Shown here piece after piece: positions 16,315 to 24,468 of a DNA stretch of 64,000 bases (the first letter of the stretch is position 1; the number at the start of each line of letters is the position of its first letter). The translations under genes were made by a program, and so were the position numbers. Below the pieces are notes generated by a model. That model saw nothing but the letters and a program-made list of their open reading frames with translations. It had not been told where the DNA came from and made no database searches. This DNA is from Mycobacterium sp. 852002-51961_SCH5331710 (lineage in GTDB: Bacteria; Actinomycetota; Actinomycetes; Mycobacteriales; Mycobacteriaceae). Location of the stretch: positions 26,192-90,191 of the forward strand of contig NZ_LZSQ01000007.1 in assembly GCF_001665535.1 (NCBI RefSeq). The letters are read 5' to 3'.

Positions 16315-17641
16315 CGGTTCGGCGCGTGGCGACCACCCGCGCGATCTGCCTGGGGTGCATCAGGATTGTCCCGGGATCGACGCCTTGCAGCATCCGAAGG
16401 AAGGTCTCGGACATCGCAATGTCATTCGACGCGGCTGCCATGTAGGCGGTGACGTAAGAGTTGAGCGCCCGCTGCGGACACGCTTTCCATCCGCTCGTCG
16501 GTAGGAAGCTGAAGTCGTTGAGCCGGTTGGCCCACCAGAAAGGCGTCAGCCGCCGAGCGACACCGCGGAAATAGTCGTGGGTCGCCGAGGCGCCGTCGGC
16601 GGCCAACGTCTCCTGAAGACTGAGAGCCTGCAGCAGTGCCGACGTCATGCCCTGCCCGTACATCGGGTTGAGGCTGCACACCGCATCGCCGATGACCAAC
16701 AGACGCTCCGGGAACGAGGACAACTTGTCGTAGCGACGCCACACGCTGGTCGGAAACTGTCGGTGGTGTGTCTCCCCGACCGGTTCTGCGGCCGCGAGTG
16801 CGGTGCTGACCTCCGGCGGGACACATGCCGCCACTGCTGCCAGCATCTCGGGCAACCGGGTCGGCAGCTGGTGTCCGGCCACGCCGATCAGCGTCACGAC
16901 CATTGTGTCGTTCTCGTGGGCGAGCATCCCGACGCCTGTCGGTCGTTCCTTCGTCGGGCTGACGAAGATCACCCTGTCGCCCAGGGCGTCCGGCGTCAGG
17001 CGGAAGAGCTGGCTGGTATAGGTCAGTCGCACCCGATACGACTGCTCGACCGGACGCGGAAAGCCATGCGCTGCAAGGAACGCCGGTGTACGTGCCGAAC
17101 GACCGGTTGCGTCGACCACGAGATCGGCGGACAGTATCGTTTGATGCGCGCCGGTGCGGTCGACGATACGAACTCCGGTCACCGTGCGGTCGTTCAACAC
17201 GGGTCCGACGACGTCGTGGCCGTCGAGGACCTTGACATTCGGCAGTGCACAAACCCGTTCGCGCACAACGGATTCCAACAATGGACGGCTCGCAGGCTGA
17301 ACCGGCATGTCATCGGGCTTGGCGAGCGCCCCCGTTCGACATAACGCATGCCCGCGAACCTCGACGTACACCCCCGACAGGTCGCGGTTGTCGAAGATCG
17401 GGGCGCCGGCGTCCTGCAGCTCCTTCGTCGCTCCGGGAAACAGCCCCTCGAGAATCTTCAAGCCCAGGCTCATCAGCATGTGCACGTGGTGTCCCTGCGG
17501 CACCCCGGCTCGCTGCGACACGTCCTCGGGCAGTCTGTCCCGTTCGACCAGCGTGACCGAGTCATAAGCATCCGACAGCACTCTCGCGGCGAGCAGCCCA
17601 CCCATACTCGCGCCGCACACCACGGCTTCTCGCGTCGTCAT
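15815..17641 (-). CDS. FAD-dependent monooxygenase-like protein with anomalous C-terminal extension
   Basis: From ATG 17641 the frame encodes 608 residues. Residues 1-440 form a para-hydroxybenzoate-hydroxylase/geranylgeranyl-reductase-like flavoprotein: the FAD motif VVCGASMGGLLAARVLSDAY, the ADLVVDATGRSARTP segment near 155 and the second FAD motif LLVIGDAVCSLNPMYGQGM near 300. Similar proteins end around RQIARVV, at about 16330. Here no stop follows; the frame continues about 166 residues antisense to the MBL gene, and that part is Arg/Pro-rich and unlike a folded domain. Either the natural stop was lost or a sequencing error near 16310 hides it. The core call is secure, the C-terminus is not. 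Confidence 0.8.
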   Translation of the reverse strand: MTTREAVVCGASMGGLLAARVLSDAYDSVTLVERDRLPEDVSQRAGVPQGHHVHMLMSLGLKILEGLFPGATKELQDAGAPIFDNRDLSGVYVEVRGHALCRTGALAKPDDMPVQPASRPLLESVVRERVCALPNVKVLDGHDVVGPVLNDRTVTGVRIVDRTGAHQTILSADLVVDATGRSARTPAFLAAHGFPRPVEQSYRVRLTYTSQLFRLTPDALGDRVIFVSPTKERPTGVGMLAHENDTMVVTLIGVAGHQLPTRLPEMLAAVAACVPPEVSTALAAAEPVGETHHRQFPTSVWRRYDKLSSFPERLLVIGDAVCSLNPMYGQGMTSALLQALSLQETLAADGASATHDYFRGVARRLTPFWWANRLNDFSFLPTSGWKACPQRALNSYVTAYMAAASNDIAMSETFLRMLQGVDPGTILMHPRQIARVVATRRTVSSPRPRARTGRRRRRSPPGRPTGTADGWRPEPRRLRPARAAARCGRGRTPPDRVRTRCATPDCRSPERTRRHRRTSTGHPVSRVGRWRAPGYGRRCARPARPAPVHTPIRRSASGRDIRTGTATRSIAARPAPVPACRCGRSRVPPRTRPRLPRRGPADPSAAVA

Positions 17642-17774
17642 CGCGCCCCTCTTCGGCCCGGCCGTACCCCAAACGGTGGCACACAGCGCCGTCGAGAGTG
17701 CGGTTTCAGGCCAAGAGTGGCCAGTCCGCGACCACTGAGACCCGACCGGCCGGGCAGTCTGTAGCCTGACGGCC

Positions 17775-18422
17775 GTGAATCCCTCGCGTGTGTCACTCCC
17801 CGCCGGACTGCTGGCCTGCACCGCATCGCTGGTCATGACCCTCGCCGCATGCGGCTCCGACACAGAGGCGTCGTCGACCACCACGCCGCCCTCGACGAGC
17901 ACGTCGTCGCTGGCCGACGAGTTGGTTCCACCGCCCGTCGAGACGGGCGACCCCGCCAGCGCAATGTGTCCGACAGGGGCACCGCAGCCCGGCGGCACTC
18001 CGGAGTGGACGCTCAGCGGCGACACCGGCAGCGTGAACGTCACCGGATCCACCGACTCGGCGGCACCGCTCATCGAGGTACAGTCGCCGTTCAGCGTCAC
18101 CGAGACCCAGGTGCACACACTCAAGCCCGGCGACGGACCGGTCGTCTCCGATACGGCGAAGGTCCTGGTCTGCTACATGGGCGTCAACGGACGCGACGGG
18201 TCCGTATTCGACAGCAGTTACGAGCGCGGTATGCCTGTGGACTTCCCGCTCGACGGCGTCGTACCGGGCTTCCAGAAGGCCATCGCCGGACAGAAGGTCG
18301 GGTCGACGGTCGCCGTCGCGATGACGTCAGCCGACGGCTACCCCGAAGGTCAACCCGCGGCGGGCATCCAGGCCGGCGACTCCCTCGTCTTCGCGATCAA
18401 GATCCTCGACGCCTCGAGGTAG
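17775..18422 (+). CDS. FKBP-type peptidyl-prolyl isomerase lipoprotein
   Basis: The protein is 215 residues from GTG 17775. A signal peptide ends in the lipobox LAAC at about residues 23-26, followed by a Ser/Thr-rich linker. The C-terminal FKBP domain (about 120-215) contains KVLVCYMGVNGRDGSVFDSS, VDFPLDGVVPGFQKAIAGQK and the terminal DSLVFAIKILD. This is an envelope-anchored proline isomerase that probably assists folding of exported proteins. It is divergent from the FAD monooxygenase, 133 bp apart. Confidence 0.9.
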   Translation: MNPSRVSLPAGLLACTASLVMTLAACGSDTEASSTTTPPSTSTSSLADELVPPPVETGDPASAMCPTGAPQPGGTPEWTLSGDTGSVNVTGSTDSAAPLIEVQSPFSVTETQVHTLKPGDGPVVSDTAKVLVCYMGVNGRDGSVFDSSYERGMPVDFPLDGVVPGFQKAIAGQKVGSTVAVAMTSADGYPEGQPAAGIQAGDSLVFAIKILDASR

Positions 18423-18433
18423 ACCCGGAACGG

Positions 18434-18781
18434 TCAGCCGCCGCCGGTGACCGGATTCATCGACAGCGTGATGAAGGCGCCGTTCTTCCACACGCCCCAA
18501 CGGCCGCCCCAACCGGAGAACCAGACGACGGGCTCTCCGAGCCAGGTCTCCGCCGGTTTGCGCGGTGCCCATGCCGGAACCGGCTCCCCGGCCATCGGCC
18601 TCGCAGGCGGCGGCGGAGCCACACCCGGCGGAGGCGGTGGCGGAGGCATTTCGGCGGCCAGGGCCGGCGGCGGAGGCGGCGGCGGTGGAGCGGGCTGTGC
18701 GCTTGCCGGAGCGCTCAGCCCCAGTGTCGTCGCTGTCAATCCGCCTGCGATGGCAGCCAGCGTGGTCTTGGACAACCTCAT
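18434..18781 (-). CDS. Secreted proline-rich small protein
   Basis: The protein is 115 residues from ATG 18781, preceded by GGAGG seven bases upstream; an ATG two codons earlier is too close to that site. A signal peptide ending APASA-QP is followed by a run of prolines separated by short Ala/Met/Glu stretches. A C-terminal Trp/Gly-rich segment reads WLGEPVVWFSGWGG and KNGAFITLSMNPVTGGG. No enzymatic motif is seen. It is probably a cell-wall-associated mycobacterial protein. The gene converges on the FKBP gene, 11 bp apart. Confidence 0.75.
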   Translation of the reverse strand: MRLSKTTLAAIAGGLTATTLGLSAPASAQPAPPPPPPPPALAAEMPPPPPPPGVAPPPPARPMAGEPVPAWAPRKPAETWLGEPVVWFSGWGGRWGVWKNGAFITLSMNPVTGGG

Positions 18782-18867
18782 GAGCATGCCTCCAGCGGTC
18801 GAGCGAATCCGATGCTTCGAATTTATAGCCTGCATTTGCTGCGGCCAAACCCGGGGCGTGTCGCCGC

Positions 18868-20451
18868 CTACTGTCGTTCGGGGCTCTCGCCGCCGTTGGA
18901 CGCGTCGGGTTCCTCGGGTTCTTCTTCCGAGTCCCCGGTCGATTCCGGCTCCAACGCGACACTGCGTGTGCGCGGGATGATCTCCGTCGGCTGATCCTCG
19001 GCCGGACGCAACTGCACGACGCGGCCCACGGCACGACGAAGCCCCGGCGGGCCTTCCTTGCGGACGAAGTCGCCGATCCGGCCCGCCCGGAAACGCAGTG
19101 GAGAGCCGATGAACTCACCCAGCACCACCCCACTGCCGAGGGCCAGCGCGATGGCGATCGCCGACATCATCTGCCGTATCCCGTTGTCGAAGTTGCCGTC
19201 GACGGCGAAGGAGAACACCGCGCGGAACACCGCCAGGCCGGGCAGCATCGGCATGATGCCCGCGGTCGCCGTCACCAAGGCGGGCGCTTGTCTACGGATC
19301 GAGATCAGCGTGGCGACGAGGCCGACTCCCACCGCGGCCACGCCGCTGGCGAAGACCTGACCGAATCCCGCGTTGCCCAGCGCGATCAGCACCGCCTCGG
19401 CGAGCCCGGCAACCAGCCCGGCGGTGAGGATGGCCCGCAACGGCGCGTAGCTCGCCACGGTCAGGCAGGCGCCCGCCAACCCCGCGCCGAACACCGCAAG
19501 CGAGATCTGCACCGCTCCGCTCGGCGCGATGAACGACTCGGTCGCGTCGACGTGCAGTGAGATCGTGACGCCGGCGATCTGGGCGATCTGCAGTCCCGCG
19601 AGGATGCCCACCACGATCCCCGACGTCAGCAGCACCGCTTCCCCGAGACGTGCGAGTGAGGTCAGCATGTAGCCGGTCACCGCATCCTGCATCGCGCCGA
19701 CGAACGTCAACCCGGACAACAACATCACGATGCCGGTGGCCACCATGACCGTCGGCCCGAGGTCGGCGTAGAGGAAGGCGGCCACGGCGACCGAGGTCGC
19801 GATCGCCGCACCCGCGGCGTGCTGGAAGAAGAACGGCGTGCCGATGCGGTTCAACCGTCGGCCCACCTGGTCGATGACCCCCGACGTCACCGCGGCCAGG
19901 ATGCAGGTCAACCAGCCACCGCCGAGCAGCATCGCAATGCCCAGCGCGAAACCGGCCCACCCCGCGGTCGCCAGCCACCGCGGATAAGGGTGCGGGCGTT
20001 CGGTCAACTCGTCCATCGCGTCGTGCGCCTGGTCGACGGTCACACCGCCCGAGGTGATCCGCTGCACCAGCTGGTCGAGTTCCCCGAGTCGCGTGTAGTC
20101 CGTCGAGCGGTTGTGAACGGCTCGGACGATCGTGACGGGTGGGCTGTCAGCGGTCGGCAGCGCGGACACGATGACGGTGGTGACGAAGATGTCGACGACG
20201 CAGTCGGCCAGCCGGTACGCCTGGGCGACGTCCTGGGCGGTCGCGACGACGTCGGCGGTACCCGATCCGGAGGACAGCATCACCTCGGCGAGGCGGATGG
20301 TCAGGTCGAGCACCTTGCGGGTGTGCAGATCGCCCATTCCGTCGGAACGCCGGCGCCGCTGACCCGCAATGGGTGCGGGGTCGCGCGGGCCGCGCAGCGC
20401 GCTTCGCAGGCTACGGCGGACGCGACCGCCTGGCGTTCGATCTAGCGGCAT
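18868..20451 (-). CDS. ThrE-family threonine/serine exporter, Rv3737-like
   Basis: The protein is 527 residues from ATG 20451. An N-terminal soluble part (about 40-180) contains LDLTIRLAEVMLSSGSGTAD and TVIVSALPTADSPPVTIVRA, the DUF1212 signature. About ten hydrophobic segments follow, including WAGFALGIAMLLGGGW, and a second (DUF3815) half contains the ATAGIMPMLPGLAVFRAVF motif. A charged C-terminal tail rich in Glu/Pro follows residue 480. From memory, the length and order match Rv3737 (529 residues) and corynebacterial ThrE. It probably exports threonine/serine using the proton gradient. Its start overlaps the 3' end of the ceramidase-like gene by 10 bp. Confidence 0.9.
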   Translation of the reverse strand: MPLDRTPGGRVRRSLRSALRGPRDPAPIAGQRRRRSDGMGDLHTRKVLDLTIRLAEVMLSSGSGTADVVATAQDVAQAYRLADCVVDIFVTTVIVSALPTADSPPVTIVRAVHNRSTDYTRLGELDQLVQRITSGGVTVDQAHDAMDELTERPHPYPRWLATAGWAGFALGIAMLLGGGWLTCILAAVTSGVIDQVGRRLNRIGTPFFFQHAAGAAIATSVAVAAFLYADLGPTVMVATGIVMLLSGLTFVGAMQDAVTGYMLTSLARLGEAVLLTSGIVVGILAGLQIAQIAGVTISLHVDATESFIAPSGAVQISLAVFGAGLAGACLTVASYAPLRAILTAGLVAGLAEAVLIALGNAGFGQVFASGVAAVGVGLVATLISIRRQAPALVTATAGIMPMLPGLAVFRAVFSFAVDGNFDNGIRQMMSAIAIALALGSGVVLGEFIGSPLRFRAGRIGDFVRKEGPPGLRRAVGRVVQLRPAEDQPTEIIPRTRSVALEPESTGDSEEEPEEPDASNGGESPERQ

Positions 20452-20960
20452 CGAGGTGAACGATACTGACGTGCGCGCACAGTGGCCCAGGCGGCTAATC
20501 CCGCTGCGGCGCCCGACAAGATGTGCCACGCGCCGTGGTACTGCCACACGCTTTCGGGCCGGCACAGCGGTGAGCCCGTGCGTCCGGCGGCATACGCGGC
20601 GAGCCCGAGCGCGAAGCTCGCGGCCGCGACGACCACAACCGTCCGCCGCCGTCGCGCGCCTCGGATGAGCGCGACCACGCATGCCGCAGCCAAGACTGCG
20701 ATGGGCCAATCGTGGACCGGCCCTGCCCAGGCCGGCTGAGGACCGTGATAGACGAAGCTGCCGAAACCGACGACGACCAGTGCGGCTCCCACGGCCCCGG
20801 CCGCCAGTGCACGCCCCCGGAGCGCCCAGCACAGCGCGGCAAGTCCCGCGCCGACGTACATCAGGCTGGTGAGCGCGAGCACGGGCTGGGCCAGGAACGC
20901 GTCACCGATGCGCTCGCAGTCCGAGCCCCCTATCGCCGCGGCGGCGGTCCAGTCCTGCAT
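20442..20960 (-). CDS. Ceramidase-like (CREST superfamily) membrane protein
   Basis: The protein is 172 residues from ATG 20960; a GTG at 21011 would add 17 residues. It begins with DCERIGDAFLAQPVLALTSL, and has GFGSFVYHGPQPAWAGPVHDW near the middle and WQYHGAWHILSGAAAG near the C-terminus. The Asp/Cys-Glu and the spaced His residues (YH, HDW, H-x3-H) are the metal-site pattern of the alkaline ceramidase/PAQR/Per1 superfamily. About six transmembrane segments are visible. The product is thus a possible zinc-dependent intramembrane hydrolase; the substrate is unknown. It overlaps the ThrE start by 10 bp, so the pair is coupled. Confidence 0.8.
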   Translation of the reverse strand: MQDWTAAAAIGGSDCERIGDAFLAQPVLALTSLMYVGAGLAALCWALRGRALAAGAVGAALVVVGFGSFVYHGPQPAWAGPVHDWPIAVLAAACVVALIRGARRRRTVVVVAAASFALGLAAYAAGRTGSPLCRPESVWQYHGAWHILSGAAAGLAAWATVRARQYRSPRCR

Positions 20961-21045
20961 GCCAACCCACGATAGCGGCGCGAGGCGATACCGCGCGTAT
21001 TCGACTGTCACACAGCGATATCGGAGGATCGGCCCTGCGTCCGAG

Positions 21046-21095
21046 GTGGCAAAGACTGTTGGCTAGATTCCGTCGGTCATTGTCTCTTTTGCCAC
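21046..21095. promoter_or_regulatory. Inverted repeat upstream of the HD-domain operon
   Basis: GTGGCAAA at 21046-21053 is repeated inverted as TTTGCCAC at 21088-21095, and a GAC/GTC pair continues inside it with a bulge. It lies between the divergent ceramidase-like and HD-domain genes, 37 bp upstream of ATG 21132. It may be an operator or an mRNA leader hairpin. The function is not known. Confidence 0.3.
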
Positions 21096-21131
21096 TAGCC
21101 GGGTGCGGTTGCGCCGGGCACTGTGAGAGGT

Positions 21132-21839
21132 ATGGGCAATGAAGAATCGGCCACGCTGGCCGACATCGAACCCCTTGCCGGTGGGTGGAATCTCCCCGAC
21201 TCGCAGATCTGCTCGGCGGCAATGCGATTCGTATCCGAGGTGTCTCCGGAATTCGTCGTCAACCACTGTGTCCGCAGTTACCTGTTCGCGCGGGAGATCG
21301 CGGCGGCGCAAGGGGTGCGCAGCGGCGCGCACTACGACGACGAACTCGTCTTCCTCGCCTGCGTCCTGCACGACCTCGGCGTCACCGGCGTCGGCGGAGG
21401 GGATCAGAGGTTCGAGGTCGATGGCGCCGACGCGGCCGCGGACTTCCTTCGCCGGCACGGCCTTTCGGGGCAGGGGATCGTCACGGTGTGGCAGGCCATC
21501 GCCCTACACACGAGCGTCGGGCTGGCACACCGGTTCGGGCCCGAGCAAGCGGTGACGTTCAGCGGTATCGCCCTCGACATCAACGGCATGGACAAGCATC
21601 TGCTCTCCCCTGGTTTCGCCGACCGCGTTCACGCCGCGTGGCCGCGCCACGATCTCGGGTACGCGATCGCCGACGCCATCGTCCGCGATGTGCGCGACAA
21701 CCCGATGAAGGCTCCACCGTTGTCGTTTCCCGCCCATCTTCACGAATTGATCACCGGGTCGGCGATCACGTTCTTCGATCTGTTGGATGGTTCCGGGTGG
21801 GGCGACCGACCGCTGCGCACCGGCGCAGTCCCCCAGTGA
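21132..21839 (+). CDS. HD-domain metal-dependent phosphohydrolase-like protein
   Basis: The protein is 235 residues from ATG 21132; GTG 21123 is an alternative. FVVNHCVRSYLFAREIAAAQ provides the first His. CVLHDLGVTGVG provides the HD pair, IALHTSVGLAHRFG further His residues, and GYAIADAIVRDVRDNP a late Asp. This is the HD fold as found in cyanamide hydratase-like and cytoplasmic HD proteins of actinobacteria. It starts a three-gene operon with the DJ-1-like and small hypothetical genes, whose starts overlap or nearly overlap. The substrate is unknown. Confidence 0.85.
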   Translation: MGNEESATLADIEPLAGGWNLPDSQICSAAMRFVSEVSPEFVVNHCVRSYLFAREIAAAQGVRSGAHYDDELVFLACVLHDLGVTGVGGGDQRFEVDGADAAADFLRRHGLSGQGIVTVWQAIALHTSVGLAHRFGPEQAVTFSGIALDINGMDKHLLSPGFADRVHAAWPRHDLGYAIADAIVRDVRDNPMKAPPLSFPAHLHELITGSAITFFDLLDGSGWGDRPLRTGAVPQ

Positions 21840-21844
21840 CGCCG

Positions 21845-22498
21845 ATGCACGCGCAGATCCTATTGTTCGACGGCTTCGACCCGCTTGACGCGATCGCCCC
21901 GTTCGAAGTGCTCGTCGCGGGTAGCGACTTCGTCGGCGGTGAACTCGACGTCGAGTTCGTCTCGGCGGAAGGCCCGCGGTCGGTGGTCAGCGGTTCGCGC
22001 GGGATGGTCCTGAACGCCACCGGCCGACTCGATCCCACCAAGCCGGGGTACGTGATCGTCCCCGGCGCATCGGGACCGCTCGACGGCGACCCGGACGAGG
22101 TTGCCACCATTCCCGTTCTGCTAGCCCGCTTCGGCGATACCGCGGCCGTGCCATTGATGCGCGAAGCCTTCGCCAACCCGGACGTCACCGTCGCGACCGT
22201 TTGCGGGGGGTCACTCGCGCTGGCGATGGCCGGTCTCATCGATGGTCGCCACGCCAACACCCACCACCTCGGTGTGGACGTTCTCGAAGCGACGGGCGCA
22301 ATTCCGGTGTCGGCCAGGGTTGTCGACGACGGTGACCTGGTGAGCGCCGGCGGGGTCACGTCCGGTTTGGACCTGGCTTTGCATCTGCTTGATCGAAGCT
22401 ACGGTCCGCGGATCGCGCTCGCCGTCGAGGAACTGTTCGCCTACGAGCGACGCGGTACCGTGTGGACCGACACCGGCCGCGAAGTGTCGGGCGCATGA
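21845..22498 (+). CDS. DJ-1/PfpI-family protein
   Basis: The protein is 217 residues from ATG 21845; a GTG at 21836 overlaps the preceding stop as GTGA and is the coupled alternative. It has the class I glutamine-amidotransferase-like fold of DJ-1/PfpI: ILLFDGFDPLDAIAPFEVL at the N-terminus (with the conserved acidic residue), YVIVPGASGPLDGD, and the nucleophile elbow TVCGGSLALAMAGLIDGR with Cys near residue 120. THHLGVDVLEATGA and SAGGVTSGLDLALHLL resemble the isonitrile-hydratase/transcription-factor subgroup, but no AraC domain is attached. It may be an isonitrile hydratase or a stress protein. Confidence 0.88.
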   Translation: MHAQILLFDGFDPLDAIAPFEVLVAGSDFVGGELDVEFVSAEGPRSVVSGSRGMVLNATGRLDPTKPGYVIVPGASGPLDGDPDEVATIPVLLARFGDTAAVPLMREAFANPDVTVATVCGGSLALAMAGLIDGRHANTHHLGVDVLEATGAIPVSARVVDDGDLVSAGGVTSGLDLALHLLDRSYGPRIALAVEELFAYERRGTVWTDTGREVSGA

Positions 22499-22806
22499 GC
22501 GTGGTCGGCGACTGGGACGTCAGTATCAAGACGCCGGTCGGCACCCTGCACGTCGTGTACAGCTTCACCAACCAGGCCGGTGGGATCAGCGGCACCGCGG
22601 CGAGTAATGCCGAGAGCGTGCCGCTGGTCGACATCGCCGTCGTCGAAGACCTTGAGGGGCAACGGGTCACGTGGCGGCAGACGGTGACCAAACCGATGAG
22701 GCTCAAGCTCGACTTCGATGTTCACGTGCGTGGTGACCGGATGAGCGGCCATTCCCGTGCCGGACGGCTGCCTCGGTCGACGGTGTCCGGGGTGCGACGC
22801 GTCTGA
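22495..22806 (+). CDS. Small conserved hypothetical beta-rich protein
   Basis: The protein is 103 residues from ATG 22495, overlapping the DJ-1 stop as ATGA, so translation is coupled. The sequence alternates short beta strands (VVGDWDVSIKTPVGTLHVVY, GQRVTWRQTVTKPMRLKLDF) and ends KSRAGRLP-type basic residues. It looks like a small calycin- or lipocalin-like barrel that may bind a ligand, but no diagnostic motif is present. It is the last gene of the HD-DJ-1 operon. Confidence 0.7.
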   Translation: MSVVGDWDVSIKTPVGTLHVVYSFTNQAGGISGTAASNAESVPLVDIAVVEDLEGQRVTWRQTVTKPMRLKLDFDVHVRGDRMSGHSRAGRLPRSTVSGVRRV

Positions 22807-22817
22807 CAGGCGAAGGG

Positions 22818-23117
22818 TCACTCGTCGTCTGGCGACGCGACCGGTGCCTCCCACCGTCGGCGCCGCTGTTCGCCGGTCTGCTCCCACCACGGCGGTGTGC
22901 CTCGCTCACCGAGGGCGACCTTGGCCGCCTCCACACCGGCGCGCGCCGCCTGCTCGCCGTCAGTTCCTTTGGTGCGGCGCACTTCTCGGCGCCATGCCAT
23001 CAGTATTCGCGTCAACTCCGCGCGTCGGTCCTCGGGTATGGCGGGATCGGTGGCGCGCCACCGGCGGCCGTTGACGACGATGAAGTGGCCGTCATCGGTC
23101 AGTTGCGGCTCACCCAT
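22818..23117 (-). CDS. Small conserved hypothetical protein
   Basis: This 99-residue charged protein starts MGEPQLTDDGHFIVVNGRRW, continues RATDPAIPEDRRAELTRIL and has a helical middle rich in Arg/Ala (MAWRREVRRTKG). It has no signal peptide or membrane segment. Similar short actinobacterial proteins are sometimes labelled biopolymer transporter Tol, a label without support here. It converges with the operon ending at 22806. Confidence 0.65.
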   Translation of the reverse strand: MGEPQLTDDGHFIVVNGRRWRATDPAIPEDRRAELTRILMAWRREVRRTKGTDGEQAARAGVEAAKVALGERGTPPWWEQTGEQRRRRWEAPVASPDDE

Positions 23118-23138
23118 CGGCCGATACTAGCCGTGTCC

Positions 23139-23546
23139 TCAGGGGCACGGTCCGGCGAGGAACAGCGACCAGCACCAGCCCGGCGGAAGTGGCGGTGTGA
23201 AGTTGGGCGGCGGCGGAGGCGGCGGCGGTGGCGCCTCGCCTTCGAAGATGTTCTGCGCCACGTTGCCCTGCCCGTGGTAGACGTACCAATAGGTGTGGCA
23301 CACGTTGTTGTCCCACACCACCGGGTTCACGCGCAGGTTTCCGGTCTGCACGGGCGGATCGCCCGGGCACCAGTGGCACGGTCCCGAGGGATTCGAATTC
23401 GGGCATCCGGGCCAAGCCTGCTCGGGCGCCGGCCCACCGGGCAGCGCCGAAGCGATGCCCGGCACCGACCCGAGACCCGCGCTCGCCAGCGCGAGCGACA
23501 TCAGTGCCGCGCCTAAGAATCGCTTCGGCGTACGAGGTGCTTTCAT
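23139..23546 (-). CDS. Secreted Cys/Pro-rich small protein
   Basis: The protein is 135 residues from ATG 23546. A signal peptide (FLGAALMSLALASAGLGS, cleavage near IASA-LP) is followed by a Trp/Cys-rich domain with WPGCPNSN, CHWCPGDPP and NNVCHTYWYVYHG. A run of nine prolines and a terminal GWCWSLFLAGPCP complete it. Six Cys residues in the mature part suggest disulfides. It resembles other exported mycobacterial proteins but no function is assignable. It shares the secreted, poly-Pro style of 18434-18781. Confidence 0.75.
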   Translation of the reverse strand: MKAPRTPKRFLGAALMSLALASAGLGSVPGIASALPGGPAPEQAWPGCPNSNPSGPCHWCPGDPPVQTGNLRVNPVVWDNNVCHTYWYVYHGQGNVAQNIFEGEAPPPPPPPPPNFTPPLPPGWCWSLFLAGPCP

Positions 23547-23696
23547 GTTGGGTCCTCTTGCTCAGTATCGGCGCCGACAGGCGTCGTACAGGCAAGTAGA
23601 CGGAAACCGGTCGGCTACCGATCCCAACTACGCGGTTTCTCCGGTTATGGGCGGGGGTATCGCTCGGCGAGACGATCACGGACTAGGAGAGAACCG

Positions 23697-23837
23697 ATGA
23701 GCTCACCCGAACAACCGGCCGACGACGCGAACCAGGACGACAGCTCGGAGCAGGGCATTCCGCCGACCGCTCCTGCGTACTCGACGCCGCCGCCCGAGGG
23801 CCTGCCCTCGGCCGACGACAAGGACGGCACCGAGTAA
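23697..23837 (+). CDS. Small acidic disordered protein, 46 residues
   Basis: An ATG at 23697 with AGGAGA at 23685-23690 begins a 46-codon frame, MSSPEQPADDANQDDSSEQG followed by IPPTAPAYSTPPPEGLPSAD and ending DKDGTE. The composition is strongly acidic and Pro-rich and looks disordered. The well-placed ribosome site and codon use support a real gene. It is followed by the long stem-loop at 23849-23916. The function is unknown. Confidence 0.6.
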   Translation: MSSPEQPADDANQDDSSEQGIPPTAPAYSTPPPEGLPSADDKDGTE

Positions 23838-23848
23838 ACGGGGATGCC

Positions 23849-23916
23849 GCTAGTGTGCATGCAGATCGCAAATCAATACCCCATCAAGGGTTTCAGCGAT
23901 CTGAACGCACACTAGC
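23849..23916. terminator. 68-nt long stem-loop between convergent genes (terminator or MITE-like)
   Basis: GCTAGTGTGC (23849-23858) pairs with GCACACTAGC (23907-23916) and CAGATCGC (23862-23869) with GCGATCTG (23896-23903). Only two mismatches lie between them, giving a stem of about 21 bp. The 26-nt loop is AT-rich and holds an inner ACCC/GGGT pair. It sits between a plus-strand gene ending at 23837 and a minus-strand gene whose TAG lies in the right arm. TGCC is repeated directly outside both arms (23845-23848 and 23917-23920). A bidirectional terminator is the simplest reading. Confidence 0.6.
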
Positions 23917-24370
23917 TGCCGTGCAGATCGGCAAGCGAATTCCGCAGACCGCCGTCCATGCGAATCTGGATACCGGCCACCGCCAACATCACCGCGGCGG
24001 TCACCAAGTGCACCACCGCATCGGTGATGTTGTTGGGGAACGTGAACACGTACGCGACCTGGTGCGAGAAGAAGGCCCAAATGCCCGGCAGCGCCCCGGC
24101 CACCGCCGCAGCGAGCAGATATAACACCGACCAGGACTTGCGGAACGCGAAGACCAGCCCCGGTCCGAAAAGGGCGAGCCCGGCGACGGCGTGCCACCCG
24201 TTGTAGTCCATACCGAAGATCTGCGCGGTCGGCGCGTCCGGGCCTGTCGCGAAGCTCGGCTCGACGATGAACCCGATCACCGCCTGGACAACGTGGAAGG
24301 CGGCGATGACCACCAGGCCGATCTGGGCGAAACTCCACTTCAGGGATGCATCCTCCGTGTTCGTCGACAT
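23912..24370 (-). CDS. DUF4383-type four-helix membrane protein
   Basis: The protein is 152 residues from ATG 24370; GTG 24376 is possible. Four hydrophobic segments are visible: IGLVVIAAFHVVQAVIGFIV, GWHAVAGLALFGPGLVFA, SVLYLLAAAVAGALPGIWAF and HLVTAAVMLAVAGIQI. The spacing and the NNITDAVVHLVTAAVML motif are typical of actinobacterial DUF4383 proteins. The role is unknown. Its stop codon lies inside the right arm of the 23849-23916 stem-loop. It is divergent from the MOSC gene at 24469. Confidence 0.85.
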   Translation of the reverse strand: MSTNTEDASLKWSFAQIGLVVIAAFHVVQAVIGFIVEPSFATGPDAPTAQIFGMDYNGWHAVAGLALFGPGLVFAFRKSWSVLYLLAAAVAGALPGIWAFFSHQVAYVFTFPNNITDAVVHLVTAAVMLAVAGIQIRMDGGLRNSLADLHGS

Positions 24371-24468
24371 TGACACCGCAAATACTACGCTCGGTAGTAG
24401 TCCTTGTTAAGGGCTCGACCGGAAAATCTCGGGACGCGATGTCCGGCGCCCGTAGATACCCTGTCCGG

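Noticed and set aside
18600..18700. G/C-rich GGCGGA-type repeats as a possible non-coding repeat or quadruplex
   Set aside because: They are explained by codons for the poly-proline part of the secreted protein at 18434-18781.
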